Source: Collimonas sp. OK607
GTDB taxonomy: Bacteria; Pseudomonadota; Gammaproteobacteria; Burkholderiales; Burkholderiaceae_D
Assembly: GCF_900111995.1 (NCBI RefSeq)
Contig: NZ_FOKF01000018.1
Location: 41,369-105,368 of the forward strand
Direction of reading: 5' to 3'
Length of the DNA: 64,000 nt
In this document: positions 47,360 through 56,156 of the stretch, in pieces
Numbering within the stretch: the stretch's first letter is position 1
Layout of the letters: every line of letters starts with the position of its first letter
Notes under the pieces: generated by a model
Told to the model about the DNA's origin: nothing
What the model saw: the letters and a program-made list of their open reading frames with translations, nothing else
The model's database searches: none
Program-made: the position numbers and the translations under genes

Positions 47360-48610
47360 ATGGCTTTAATTGTCCACAAATACGGCGGCACTTCGATGGG
47401 CTCACCCGAGCGCATCAAGAATGTCGCACTGCGCGTTGCCAAATGGCATGACGCCGGCCACCAAATCGTCGTGGTGCCCTCCGCGATGTCCGGTGAAACC
47501 AACCGTCTTCTGGGCTTGGCAAAAGAAATTACCGCCCAGCCCGATCCACGCGAACTCGATATGCTGGCCGCTACCGGCGAGCAGGCATCGGTCGCCTTGC
47601 TGGCCATGGCCCTGCATGCGATAGGCAAGGACGCAGTCTCCTACGCAGGCTGGCAAGTCGCCATTGAAACCGACTCGGCCCACACCAAAGCCCGGATTCG
47701 CTCGATTGACGACGTCAAGGTGCGGCAAGACCTGGACGCCGGCAAAGTGGTGATCATCACCGGTTTCCAGGGTGTCGATGAGTTGGGCAATATCACGACC
47801 CTGGGCCGTGGCGGTTCCGATACGTCGGCAGTCGCCGTAGCCGCTGCGCTGAATGCCGCAGAGTGCATGATCTATACCGATGTCGATGGTGTCTACACTA
47901 CCGACCCGCGCGTAGTATCGGATGCGCGTCGCCTGAAGACTGTAACCTTTGAAGAAATGCTGGAGATGGCATCGCTGGGCTCTAAAGTGCTGCAGATTCG
48001 CTCGGTCGAATTTGCCGGCAACTACAAGATGCCAACCCGCGTGCTGTCTTCGCTGACTGACCCATTAATGCCGTTGGAAGAAGAAGCAATTTCCGGCACC
48101 CTGATTTCGTTTGAGGAAGACACCAAGATGGAACAAGCCACCATTACCGGCATCGCGTTCAACCGCGACGAGACCAAGATCACCGTACTCGGCGTGCCAG
48201 ATCGCCCGGGCATCGCCTACCAGATTCTTGGTGCAGTTGCTGACGCCAACATCGAAGTCGACATGATTATCCAGAATCAGTCGGTCGACGGCAAAACAGA
48301 CTTTACCTTTACCGTGCCGCGCGGCGAGTACGCCAAGGCGCTGGATGTCTTGAACGAGAAGGTCAAAGCGCACATCGGTGCTGCCAGCATCACTGGCGAC
48401 GCCAAGGTGTCGAAAGTGTCGGTAGTCGGCGTAGGCATGCGCAGCCATGTCGGCATCGCTTCCCAAATGTTCCGTACCCTGGCCGAAGAGGGTATCAATA
48501 TCCAGATGATTTCGACCTCCGAAATCAAGATCTCGGTACTGATCGACGAGAAGTACATGGAACTGGCAGTGCGTGCTTTGCACAAGGCTTTTGGGCTGGA
48601 AAGCGCGTAA
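47360..48610 (+). CDS. lysC: Aspartate kinase
   Basis: 416 residues. Kinase domain with the N-terminal signature VHKYGGTSMGS, LGRGGSDTSAVAVAAALNA and YTDVDGVYTTDP, followed by two ACT domains (about 265-410; NRDETKITVLGVPDRPG and GMRSHVGIASQMF). It phosphorylates aspartate, the first step to lysine, threonine and methionine. The ACT domains are the site of feedback inhibition by lysine and threonine in this class. It lies 125 bases after tilS, so it probably has its own promoter. Confidence 0.95.
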   Translation: MALIVHKYGGTSMGSPERIKNVALRVAKWHDAGHQIVVVPSAMSGETNRLLGLAKEITAQPDPRELDMLAATGEQASVALLAMALHAIGKDAVSYAGWQVAIETDSAHTKARIRSIDDVKVRQDLDAGKVVIITGFQGVDELGNITTLGRGGSDTSAVAVAAALNAAECMIYTDVDGVYTTDPRVVSDARRLKTVTFEEMLEMASLGSKVLQIRSVEFAGNYKMPTRVLSSLTDPLMPLEEEAISGTLISFEEDTKMEQATITGIAFNRDETKITVLGVPDRPGIAYQILGAVADANIEVDMIIQNQSVDGKTDFTFTVPRGEYAKALDVLNEKVKAHIGAASITGDAKVSKVSVVGVGMRSHVGIASQMFRTLAEEGINIQMISTSEIKISVLIDEKYMELAVRALHKAFGLESA

Positions 48611-48674
48611 TTGCACTTAATCGCGCTTAATCGAAAAAATTTTCGAAAAAAGCTGATAATCTTGCATGGCGTTA

Positions 48675-48703
48675 TTGACCAAAACCGCATGAAAAGTTAT
48701 TAT
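48675..48703 (+). promoter_or_regulatory. Promoter of tRNA-Ser(GCU)
   Basis: TTGACC, 17 bases, then TATTAT: near-consensus housekeeping promoter 42 bases before the tRNA. Confidence 0.75.
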
Positions 48704-48745
48704 TCGTGTCCTTAACGCGGCGTTGTAAAAAAGCCGTTTAAGTTT

Positions 48746-48839
48746 GGAGGCGTGGCCGAGTGGTCGAAGGCACTTCCCTGCTAAGGAAGCATATGGGCTT
48801 AAACCTGTATCGTGGGTTCGACTCCCACCGCCTCCTCCA
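48746..48839 (+). tRNA. tRNA-Ser (anticodon GCU)
   Basis: 94 nt with encoded CCA. Acceptor GGAGGCG pairs with CGCCTCC; anticodon arm CTTCC-CTGCTAA-GGAAG with GCT; long variable arm; T loop GTTCGACTC. Confidence 0.97.
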
Positions 48840-48869
48840 AGAACATGTTCTGCAATTTCGGGAACGTAC

Positions 48870-48908
48870 AAAAAACCGCTTCTAGCCTTGTGCTGATGCG
48901 GTTTTTTT
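48870..48908 (+). terminator. Intrinsic terminator after tRNA-Ser
   Basis: AAAAAACCGC pairs with GCGGTTTTTT around an 18-base loop, followed by a T-run, 30 bases past the tRNA. Confidence 0.85.
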
Positions 48909-49041
48909 GTTTTTGCAGGACTTTTCTTTGTCAATTTATTACTTGCTGTAGCGAACCTTGCTTTGTAAACTGGCTCTTATCAGTTATTACAGCAGTCAAC
49001 GGCTGAACTGATCGAGGTTCAGCCGGATAGATAAAGGTTTC

Positions 49042-51660
49042 ATGGCACATCACTCATCCCCATCCCAAACTGACAATCCGACACCTGAAGTTGATGCTGG
49101 CGTCACTCCTGTTGTCCAGAAGACGGGCGTAAGCTGGCGCTTCTGGCTGACGGTGCTGGTGGTGCTGATTCTGGGCGCCATGGTATTCAAGTCCCTGCAT
49201 ACCTTGCTCGCCGATGTGCACTATCGCAGCATCGTGCATGCGGTCAGGCATACGCCGCTGAGCAATCTTATACTGGCGGTGCTGGCGACCGCGGTCAGTT
49301 ATCTGTCGCTGGCCGGCTACGATGTGTCGAGCTTGCGATACGTGGGCGCCAAGGTCAAAGGGACCACCATCGGTTTGACCTCATTCATTGCCTACGCACT
49401 CGGCAATACCGTTGGGCTCGGGGTGCTGACCGGTGGCACGATACGCATGCGTTTGTACACCGCGAGCGGCGTCGAAGCGTCTCAGGTGGCGCAGGCCATC
49501 GCCTTCAATGCCGGCGCGTTCGGCCTCGGCATGACTACTTTCGGCGCCATCGGCTTGCTGTGGGGCGCACCGCAGGTCCAGGCGCTGGCGCATATTCCGA
49601 GCTGGCTGTTACGGGCGGTCGCCGGCCTGGTGTTGCTGGGCGTCGCCGCTTTTATCCTCCTGTGCCGCGTGCGCCGTGATGTGCTGCTGTTCGGGCGCTG
49701 GAATTTGCGTTTGCCGGAGGCCGGCCTGGCCCTGCGCCAATTGCTGATCTCTGCGGTGGATCTGAGCGCGGCAGCGGCGACCCTGTGGTTCTTGCTGCCG
49801 AGCGGCATGATCGATTTGTCGACCTTCGTCGCGTTCTATGCGATAGCCATGGCGCTAGGCGTGATCAGCCATGTGCCGGGCGGCGTCGGCGTATTCGAAG
49901 CAGTGATCTTGCTGGCTTGCGCCAATCACGCGCCAACCAGCGATATCGCCGCCGCCTTGCTGTTGTACCGGGGTGTCTACTTCCTGCTGCCGCTGTTGCT
50001 GGCAACGGTCTTGCTCGCAGCATTTGAAATGCGCGCCGGCGTCGGCGCACCGGTGGCGCGCGCGGCGGTGAAATTGTCGCCATGGCTGCTCACTGCATTG
50101 ACACTGGTGACCGGCACCATGTTGCTGATATCCGGCGTGACGCCTGCCACCCGTCATGCAGAAGAACTGCTGAGACTGCATGTGCCGCTGTTTGTAGTGG
50201 AAGCATCGCACCTGATCGGCAGCGTAGCCGGTTTGGCGATGCTGTTCCTGGCGCGTGGTTTGCTGCATCGGCTCGATGCGGCCTGGTGGGCGTCGCTGGT
50301 GCTGACAGTGATCGCCGGGATCCTGGCGCTACCTAAGGGTATCGCGATTTCCGAATTCATCGTGCTGTTCCTGCTGGCCTCGCTGCTGGTGATTTCGCGC
50401 AAACAATTCGACCGCCGCTCGTCTTTGTTTTCACAAACCTTCGAACCGGGCTGGCTGATTGCGGTTGCCTGCGTGCTCGCGGCTTGCGGCTGGATATTGT
50501 TGTTCGCCTATCGCGATATTGATTTTGCCGACCGCATGTGGTGGCAATTTGCGTTTGACGATTATGCACCGCGCTCGATGCGGACGCTGATGGTGGTGGC
50601 TGTGATGGCCCTCGGCCTGGGCTTGTGGCAATTGTTCCGGCGCTCCACGGGTATCGCCGAGCGTCCGGGCGAAGCAGAATTGCAGCGTGCCGCCGAGATT
50701 GTTCGCAAGCAGCCGGCGGCTGATGCCTGCCTGGCCTTGATGGGCGATAAAAGCCTGCTGTTTTCTGCGTCAGGCAACAGTTTCATCATGTTTGCCAAGC
50801 ACAAGCGTTCGTGGGTTGCGTTGTCCGATCCGGTCGGCGAACAGAAAGAATGGTCGGAGCTGATCTGGCGCTTTATCGAACTGGCCGATGGCCATGGCGG
50901 CCGTGCGGCATTTTACAAAGTGCGGCCGCAAACTTTACCGCTATATCTGGATGCCGGTTTGCGGGTGTATAAGCTGGGTGAAGAGGCTTACGTGCCGCTG
51001 GATCAATTCAACCTGCAAGGCCCGCGCCGCGCCAATCTCAGGCATGGCGTCAATCGGGCCGAGCGCGAAGGCTTGAGTTTCGAGATGTTGGCGGTTGAAC
51101 AGTTGCCGCCATTGCTGGATCAACTCAAAGTGGTTTCCGATGCCTGGCTGGCCGATCAAGACACGCGCGAAAAGAGTTTTTCGCTGGGTGGTTTCGATGA
51201 AGCCTATATCCTGCGTCAGCCGGTTGCCGTGATTCGCCGCGAGAGTAAAATCATCGCCTTCGCCAGTTTGATGTGTCCCGAAGTATTGCGGATCGAAGCC
51301 GCCATCGATTTGATGCGGCAATTGCCGGATGCGCCGCCGGGCACCATGGATTTCCTGTTCTCTCAATTGATGCTGTATTTCAAGGAGCGGGGTTTTCAGC
51401 ATTTTGGACTGGGCATGGCGCCGATGTCGGGCATGAAAGATCATCAGCTGGCGCCGCGTTGGCAGCGCTTTGGCCGCATGTTGTTCATGCACGGCGGGCG
51501 TTTCTATAATTTCCGTGGCCTGCGCAATTTCAAAGACAAGTTCGATCCGGTGTGGGAGGCGCGTTACCTGGTAACCAAGGGCGGCCTGGGACCGTTGTTT
51601 GCTTTCACCGACACCGCCGCGCTGATCAGCGGCGGCCTCAAGGGAACCATCAGTAAATGA
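49042..51660 (+). CDS. mprF: MprF, lysylphosphatidylglycerol synthase and flippase
   Basis: 872 residues. The N-terminal part (about 25-540) has some 14 hydrophobic helices of the UPF0104/flippase type (IGLTSFIAYALGNTVGLGVLTGGT, given in part; HVPGGVGVFEAVIL). The C-terminal 330 residues are the DUF2156 synthase domain (FIMFAKHKRSWVALSDPVG; FSLGGFDEAYI; GLRNFKDKFDPVWEARYL). The enzyme moves lysine from Lys-tRNA to phosphatidylglycerol and flips the product, lowering surface charge and giving resistance to cationic peptides. It overlaps acvB by 4 bases. Confidence 0.93.
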   Translation: MAHHSSPSQTDNPTPEVDAGVTPVVQKTGVSWRFWLTVLVVLILGAMVFKSLHTLLADVHYRSIVHAVRHTPLSNLILAVLATAVSYLSLAGYDVSSLRYVGAKVKGTTIGLTSFIAYALGNTVGLGVLTGGTIRMRLYTASGVEASQVAQAIAFNAGAFGLGMTTFGAIGLLWGAPQVQALAHIPSWLLRAVAGLVLLGVAAFILLCRVRRDVLLFGRWNLRLPEAGLALRQLLISAVDLSAAAATLWFLLPSGMIDLSTFVAFYAIAMALGVISHVPGGVGVFEAVILLACANHAPTSDIAAALLLYRGVYFLLPLLLATVLLAAFEMRAGVGAPVARAAVKLSPWLLTALTLVTGTMLLISGVTPATRHAEELLRLHVPLFVVEASHLIGSVAGLAMLFLARGLLHRLDAAWWASLVLTVIAGILALPKGIAISEFIVLFLLASLLVISRKQFDRRSSLFSQTFEPGWLIAVACVLAACGWILLFAYRDIDFADRMWWQFAFDDYAPRSMRTLMVVAVMALGLGLWQLFRRSTGIAERPGEAELQRAAEIVRKQPAADACLALMGDKSLLFSASGNSFIMFAKHKRSWVALSDPVGEQKEWSELIWRFIELADGHGGRAAFYKVRPQTLPLYLDAGLRVYKLGEEAYVPLDQFNLQGPRRANLRHGVNRAEREGLSFEMLAVEQLPPLLDQLKVVSDAWLADQDTREKSFSLGGFDEAYILRQPVAVIRRESKIIAFASLMCPEVLRIEAAIDLMRQLPDAPPGTMDFLFSQLMLYFKERGFQHFGLGMAPMSGMKDHQLAPRWQRFGRMLFMHGGRFYNFRGLRNFKDKFDPVWEARYLVTKGGLGPLFAFTDTAALISGGLKGTISK

Positions 51661-53114
51661 GTCCAAATCTGAATCGGAAACAGAAATTCATATGCCTGGC
51701 GCTGTGCGCAATGGCGCTCATCGGCAATGCGGCAAATGCAGTAAATACAGCAAGCGCAGCGAGCGCCAACGACGCGCACCACAGCTTAAGCCACGGCCGC
51801 TTCAAGAATATTGAAGTCTACCGGCCAGCGGCAGCAATCAATGGCGTCGTCTTGCTGCTTTCCGGCGACGCCGGCTGGGACAAGAGCGCCGCCGATAAGG
51901 CGCGAGCCCTGGCGCAGCAAGGCGCTTTGGTGGCAGGCATCAGCACGCCGCAGCTATTTGCCAGCCTCAATGCCGACGGCGGCGACTGCGCATTTCCAGA
52001 CGGCGATCTGGAAAACCTGAGCCGCTTCGTGCAGGCCTATGAAAAAGTGCCGGGATATTATCCGCCGCTTCTGGTGGGCGAAGGTTCCGGCGCCAGCTTT
52101 GCTTACGCCATGTTGGCACAGGCGCCTGCGAACACTTTCAGCGGCGCCGTATCGCTGGGATTCTGTCCCGCCTTGAGTTTGCGCAAACCGCTTTGCAAGG
52201 GCGAGAACGTGCATTTCAAACCGCACGCAAAAGGCAAGGGCGTGGATCTGTTGCCGGTGTCCAGGTTGCCCGCAGCCTGGCGCATCTTGCTCGATGAAAA
52301 AGCCGCCGGGGCAGGGCATTGCGAAGCTGGCGTTACGCGCACCTTTGCCAGCAGTGTCGCTGGCGCAGAGGTGATCACGGTGCCCGGCACGGATCAAGGT
52401 GGATTGGCACAGTTGAAAACGGTGTATACCAACCTGAATGCGAAGCAAGCGGTGGCGGTACAAACGCCACCTGCGGCGGTGTCCGATTTGCCGGTAGTGG
52501 AGGTTGCCGCGCCAGATCAACCTCAGGCAGAACGTGGCCGTGATGCCGACACCATGGTTATCCTGATCAGCGGCGATGGCGGCTGGGCCGGGATCGACCG
52601 TGATGTCGCGACCGCACTCTCGAAGCGCGGTGTGCCGGTAGTCGGCATTGATTCGCTACGCTATTTCTGGAGCACACGTACGCCGGCATCGACCGCAAAA
52701 GATGTAGAGCGCCTGATGCAGTTTTATATGGCGCGCTGGAAGAAAAGCAAAGTGATATTGATCGGTTATTCGCAAGGAGCCGATGTCTTGCCGTTTGTGG
52801 CTAGCCGCTTGTCGGGCAAGGCGCTGGCGTCCGTGCCGTTGGTAGCCATGATGGGTTTGGGTAAAAAAGCCGATTTCCAGTTCCATCTGACCAACTGGGT
52901 CAGCTCCGTCAATGATGGCCTGCCGATTCCGCCCGAAGTCGCAAAACTGCCTGCCGGCCTGGCAATGTGCATCTACGGTAGCGAAGAAACCGATTCCGCC
53001 TGCCCGAGCCTGGATGCAAGCCGCGTCAAATTGCTGAAACTGACCGGCGGCCATCATTTCGACGGCAACTACGAGCGCCTGGCCGGCCTGATACTGGACG
53101 CGGCGCGTAAGTAA
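51657..53114 (+). CDS. acvB: AcvB/VirJ-family protein, probable lysyl-phosphatidylglycerol hydrolase
   Basis: 485 residues with a signal peptide (about 1-28, CAMALIGNAANA). Two alpha/beta-hydrolase-like halves repeat the same pattern: LLSGDAGWDKS with GEGSGAS (Ser144) in the first and LISGDGGWAGID with GYSQGAD in the second, followed by His in LTGGHHFDG. Agrobacterium AcvB is reported to hydrolyse lysyl-phosphatidylglycerol in the periplasm and is encoded next to its synthase gene. The 4-base overlap with mprF fits the same making-and-removing pair. Confidence 0.88.
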   Translation: MSPNLNRKQKFICLALCAMALIGNAANAVNTASAASANDAHHSLSHGRFKNIEVYRPAAAINGVVLLLSGDAGWDKSAADKARALAQQGALVAGISTPQLFASLNADGGDCAFPDGDLENLSRFVQAYEKVPGYYPPLLVGEGSGASFAYAMLAQAPANTFSGAVSLGFCPALSLRKPLCKGENVHFKPHAKGKGVDLLPVSRLPAAWRILLDEKAAGAGHCEAGVTRTFASSVAGAEVITVPGTDQGGLAQLKTVYTNLNAKQAVAVQTPPAAVSDLPVVEVAAPDQPQAERGRDADTMVILISGDGGWAGIDRDVATALSKRGVPVVGIDSLRYFWSTRTPASTAKDVERLMQFYMARWKKSKVILIGYSQGADVLPFVASRLSGKALASVPLVAMMGLGKKADFQFHLTNWVSSVNDGLPIPPEVAKLPAGLAMCIYGSEETDSACPSLDASRVKLLKLTGGHHFDGNYERLAGLILDAARK

Positions 53115-53278
53115 CCCGGTAACTCGTGATCCCGCACCACGTCACACTACTTCACACTATTTAATTATCACGCTATCTGGCTGGTGAATATCTGGTATCA
53201 CGACAATCAAGCAGACTGATATGCTGCGGTGCGATATAGTGTCTCTGTCTCCTCCAACACCTCTCAAGGTTTGGATTC

Positions 53279-53310
53279 AGCCCGCAACGAAAGTTAGCGG
53301 GCTTTTTTTT
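53279..53310 (+). terminator. Intrinsic terminator upstream of ytfQ
   Basis: AGCCCGC pairs with GCGGGCT around an 11-base loop and is followed by a run of T (53303-53310). Confidence 0.85.
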
Positions 53311-53410
53311 GTCCAAAATGCGCCTGATCTATCTGTGTCAGCCGACAAGCGAATGCCCCGGCATTGCCGCACAGATACTCAAACATGTATCTGAAACCTC
53401 AAAAAATTCA

Positions 53411-53440
53411 TTGGAAAATGGCCGGTTTAGCTCCTAGTAT
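53411..53440 (+). promoter_or_regulatory. Candidate promoter of ytfQRT-yjfF
   Basis: TTGGAA, 18 bases, TAGTAT, about 55 bases before the ytfQ start. Confidence 0.4.
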
Positions 53441-53495
53441 GGGTGCGCCCTTCAAAGATTTTATCTATCCAAAAACATAATAACGGAGACTAGCA

Positions 53496-54464
53496 ATGAA
53501 AATGACACGCCGAACTATATTGAGCGCAGCCCTTTACCTGGGCCTCGGATTGGGAATTGCCGGCAGCGCATTTGCTGAAAAACCGCTGGTGCTTGGCTTT
53601 TCCCAGGTTGGCGCCGAAAGCGAATGGCGCACCGCAAATACCGCATCGATCAAGGATGCGGCTAAACAGGCCGGCGTCACGCTCAAGTTCGCCGATGCGC
53701 AGCAAAAGCAGGAAAACCAGGTGAAGGCGATTCGTTCCTTCATCGCGCAAAAGGTGGACGTCATTGCATTTTCTCCGGTAGTTGAATCGGGCTGGGACAC
53801 TGTCCTGCGTGAAGCAAAAGCCGCCAAGATCCCTGTGATCCTTACCGATCGTGCGGTCGACGCCAGCGACAAGTCTCTGTATGTAACTTTCATCGGTTCC
53901 GATTTCGTTGAAGAAGGCCGCCGCGCGGGACGCTGGTTGCTGGAACGGGCCAAGACCATGCCCGCGGGCGATATCAATATCGTTGAACTGCAAGGGACCG
54001 TCGGCTCCGCCCCTGCGATCGACCGCAAGGCAGGTTTTGCTGAAACCATCGCCGCTAATCCCCATCTGAAAATCATCCGCTCGCAAACCGGTGATTTCAC
54101 CCGCGCCAAAGGCAAGGAAGTGATGGAAGCCTTCCTCAAGACCGATGGTAAAAAAATCAATGTTTTATACGCACACAATGACGACATGGCGATCGGTGCT
54201 ATCCAGGCCATTGAAGAGGCGGGTCTGAAGCCTGGCAAGGATATCCTGGTGATCTCGGTCGACGGTGTCAAAGGCGCGTTTGAGGCAATGATGGCTGGCA
54301 AGCTTAACGTCACCGTCGAATGCAGCCCGTTGTTGGGCCCGCAACTCATGAAGGTGGCCAGACAAGTGCTTGCCGGCGAGACCGTTCCTAAGCGCATTAC
54401 GACGGAAGAAAGCGTATTCCCGGCAGAAGTGGCAGCTAAGGAATTCCCGAACCGCAAGTACTAA
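53496..54464 (+). CDS. ytfQ: Periplasmic sugar-binding protein of the YtfQ type
   Basis: 322 residues with signal peptide about 1-27 (ending SAFA). The mature protein closely follows E. coli YtfQ: GFSQVGAESEWR, DAQQKQENQVKAIRSFIAQ, AFSPVVESGWDTVL, VELQGTVGSAPAIDRK, RSQTGDFTRAKGKEVMEAF and YAHNDDMAIGAIQAI. YtfQ binds galactofuranose and galactopyranose. A second ligand cannot be excluded. It is followed by a strong stem-loop and the ATPase gene. Confidence 0.92.
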   Translation: MKMTRRTILSAALYLGLGLGIAGSAFAEKPLVLGFSQVGAESEWRTANTASIKDAAKQAGVTLKFADAQQKQENQVKAIRSFIAQKVDVIAFSPVVESGWDTVLREAKAAKIPVILTDRAVDASDKSLYVTFIGSDFVEEGRRAGRWLLERAKTMPAGDINIVELQGTVGSAPAIDRKAGFAETIAANPHLKIIRSQTGDFTRAKGKEVMEAFLKTDGKKINVLYAHNDDMAIGAIQAIEEAGLKPGKDILVISVDGVKGAFEAMMAGKLNVTVECSPLLGPQLMKVARQVLAGETVPKRITTEESVFPAEVAAKEFPNRKY

Positions 54465-54498
54465 TTTTGTTGCTCAAGTTTGCTGTAGTTTGATACGC

Positions 54499-54528
54499 AC
54501 GGCGGCGGGCGGCTAGCCCGTCCGCCGT
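54499..54528 (+). promoter_or_regulatory. Stem-loop between ytfQ and ytfR
   Basis: ACGGCGGCGGGC pairs with GCCCGTCCGCCGT (12 pairs with a one-base bulge) around a 5-base loop. No T-run follows. Such intercistronic hairpins protect the upstream mRNA and raise binding-protein output over ATPase output. Confidence 0.6.
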
Positions 54529-54599
54529 ATTAGCGTGGCGTTTTGCAGGCATGCGCAGGTCTCCAGGACTGCGCGTGAGAAATTCGGGATCGCAAGCGG

Positions 54600-56156
54600 A
54601 TGAATAAAACGGTAACAGGCGCTTCTGCTCAAGCAGTGAACGGCGGGGTTTCACCGACGCTGGAATTAAACGGTATCTATAAAGCATTCGGCGGCGTCAA
54701 AGCGCTTAGCGATGTCGCTTTACGTCTGTACCCCGGGGAAGTGCATACCCTGATGGGGCAAAACGGCGCCGGAAAATCCACTCTCATTAAAGTACTGACC
54801 GGTGTCTATGCACCCGACAGCGGCGAAATTCGCCTGGACGGCCATGCCATACAGCCGTCTTCCACCCATGAGGCGCAGAACCTTGGCATCAGCACGGTGT
54901 ATCAGGAAGTCAACCTGTGTCCGAACTTGTCGGTGGCTGAGAATATTTTTATCGGCCGTTATCCCAGAAAATACACTGGCATAGACTGGAAAACCATGCA
55001 GCAGCAGGCACAGCGTCTGCTAGGCGACCTGCAAATCCATATCGATGTGACGGCTTCCCTGGACCGCTATCCATTGGCGATCCAGCAGATGGTGGCGATT
55101 TCACGTGCGCTGAGCGTCTCTGCCAAAGTCCTGATTCTTGATGAGCCTACCTCCAGCCTGGATGAGGCCGAAGTTCGTTTGTTGTTTGACGTTTTGCGCA
55201 AGCTGCGAGGGCAGGGCATGGCGATCCTGTTCGTGACGCATTTCCTGGAACAGACCTACGAAATTTCAGACCGTATCACGGTATTGCGGAACGGCGTTCT
55301 CGAAGGCGAATACATGGCCAGCGCGTTGAGTCGTTTCGATCTGGTGAATAAAATGGTTGGCTTGCAGGCGCAGCCAGCGGCGGAGGTAGCTGGCGCAGAT
55401 AAAGAGCCACGCGCAACAGGCGCCGGCGAAGCTGTGTTGCAGGCGTGCGGACTGGGCCGCAAAGGAATACTTGCGCCGCTGGATCTGGATTTTCGGGCTG
55501 GAGAGGTATTCGGGTTTTGCGGTTTGCTCGGTTCCGGTAGAACCGAGGCCGCGCGGTTGCTGTTCGGCGCCGATAAAGCCGATAGCGGCAGCATATCGGT
55601 GAAAGGCAAAGCCGTCAGATTCAACTCGCCGCGTGACGCCATCGCAGCTGGCATCGGTTTTTGTTCGGAAGACAGAAAAGCGGAAGGTGCGATACTTGCG
55701 CTGTCGGTACGAGAAAACATCATCCTGGCGCTGCAAGCGCGCGCCGGTTTGCTGCGCGTCATTCCGCGCAAGCGCCAGCAAGCGATCGCCAACGATTACG
55801 TCAAATGGCTAGGCATCAAGACGCCGGATATCGAGACGCCGATCAGCTCCCTGTCCGGCGGCAACCAGCAGAAAGCCTTGCTGGCGCGCTGGCTTGCCAC
55901 CGATCCCGCCATGCTGATACTAGATGAGCCGACACGCGGCATCGACGTCCGCGCCAAGCAAGAGATCATGGATCACGTCATCGCCTTGTGTCGCAAGGGT
56001 ATGGCGATCCTGTTCATCTCATCCGAAATTCCCGAGGTGCTACGCTGCAGCGACCGCATGCTGGTATTGCGCGATCGCCAGGCCTGCGGCGAGTACTCGC
56101 GTGGCGAGCTCGACGACGAATCGGTGTTGCAGGTGATTGCAGGAGAGTGCGAATGA
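54600..56156 (+). CDS. ytfR: Sugar ABC transporter ATP-binding protein (YtfR type)
   Basis: 518 residues, two ABC domains in tandem. The first has a full Walker A (GQNGAGKSTLI) and Walker B (VLILDEPTSSLD). The second has the degenerate Walker A usual for this family (GLLGSGRTEAARLLF), an intact signature LSGGNQQKA and Walker B LILDEPTRGID. It powers import of the sugar bound by YtfQ through YtfT and YjfF. The stop overlaps the ytfT start by 4 bases (ATGA). Confidence 0.93.
   Translation: MNKTVTGASAQAVNGGVSPTLELNGIYKAFGGVKALSDVALRLYPGEVHTLMGQNGAGKSTLIKVLTGVYAPDSGEIRLDGHAIQPSSTHEAQNLGISTVYQEVNLCPNLSVAENIFIGRYPRKYTGIDWKTMQQQAQRLLGDLQIHIDVTASLDRYPLAIQQMVAISRALSVSAKVLILDEPTSSLDEAEVRLLFDVLRKLRGQGMAILFVTHFLEQTYEISDRITVLRNGVLEGEYMASALSRFDLVNKMVGLQAQPAAEVAGADKEPRATGAGEAVLQACGLGRKGILAPLDLDFRAGEVFGFCGLLGSGRTEAARLLFGADKADSGSISVKGKAVRFNSPRDAIAAGIGFCSEDRKAEGAILALSVRENIILALQARAGLLRVIPRKRQQAIANDYVKWLGIKTPDIETPISSLSGGNQQKALLARWLATDPAMLILDEPTRGIDVRAKQEIMDHVIALCRKGMAILFISSEIPEVLRCSDRMLVLRDRQACGEYSRGELDDESVLQVIAGECE

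Larger units (their letters stand above)
53115..53495. other. Intergenic region between acvB and the ytfQ operon
   Basis: 381 bases. It holds the terminator at 53279-53310 and a candidate promoter at 53411-53440. The stretch 53115-53278 is non-coding; it could be the 3' UTR of mprF-acvB or a small RNA, with no direct evidence for the latter. Confidence 0.5.

Noticed and set aside
53245..53262. tRNA-Ser 3'-end fragment (possible attachment site)
   Set aside because: Only about 8-9 bases (TCCTCCAA) match the tRNA-Ser end; expected by chance.
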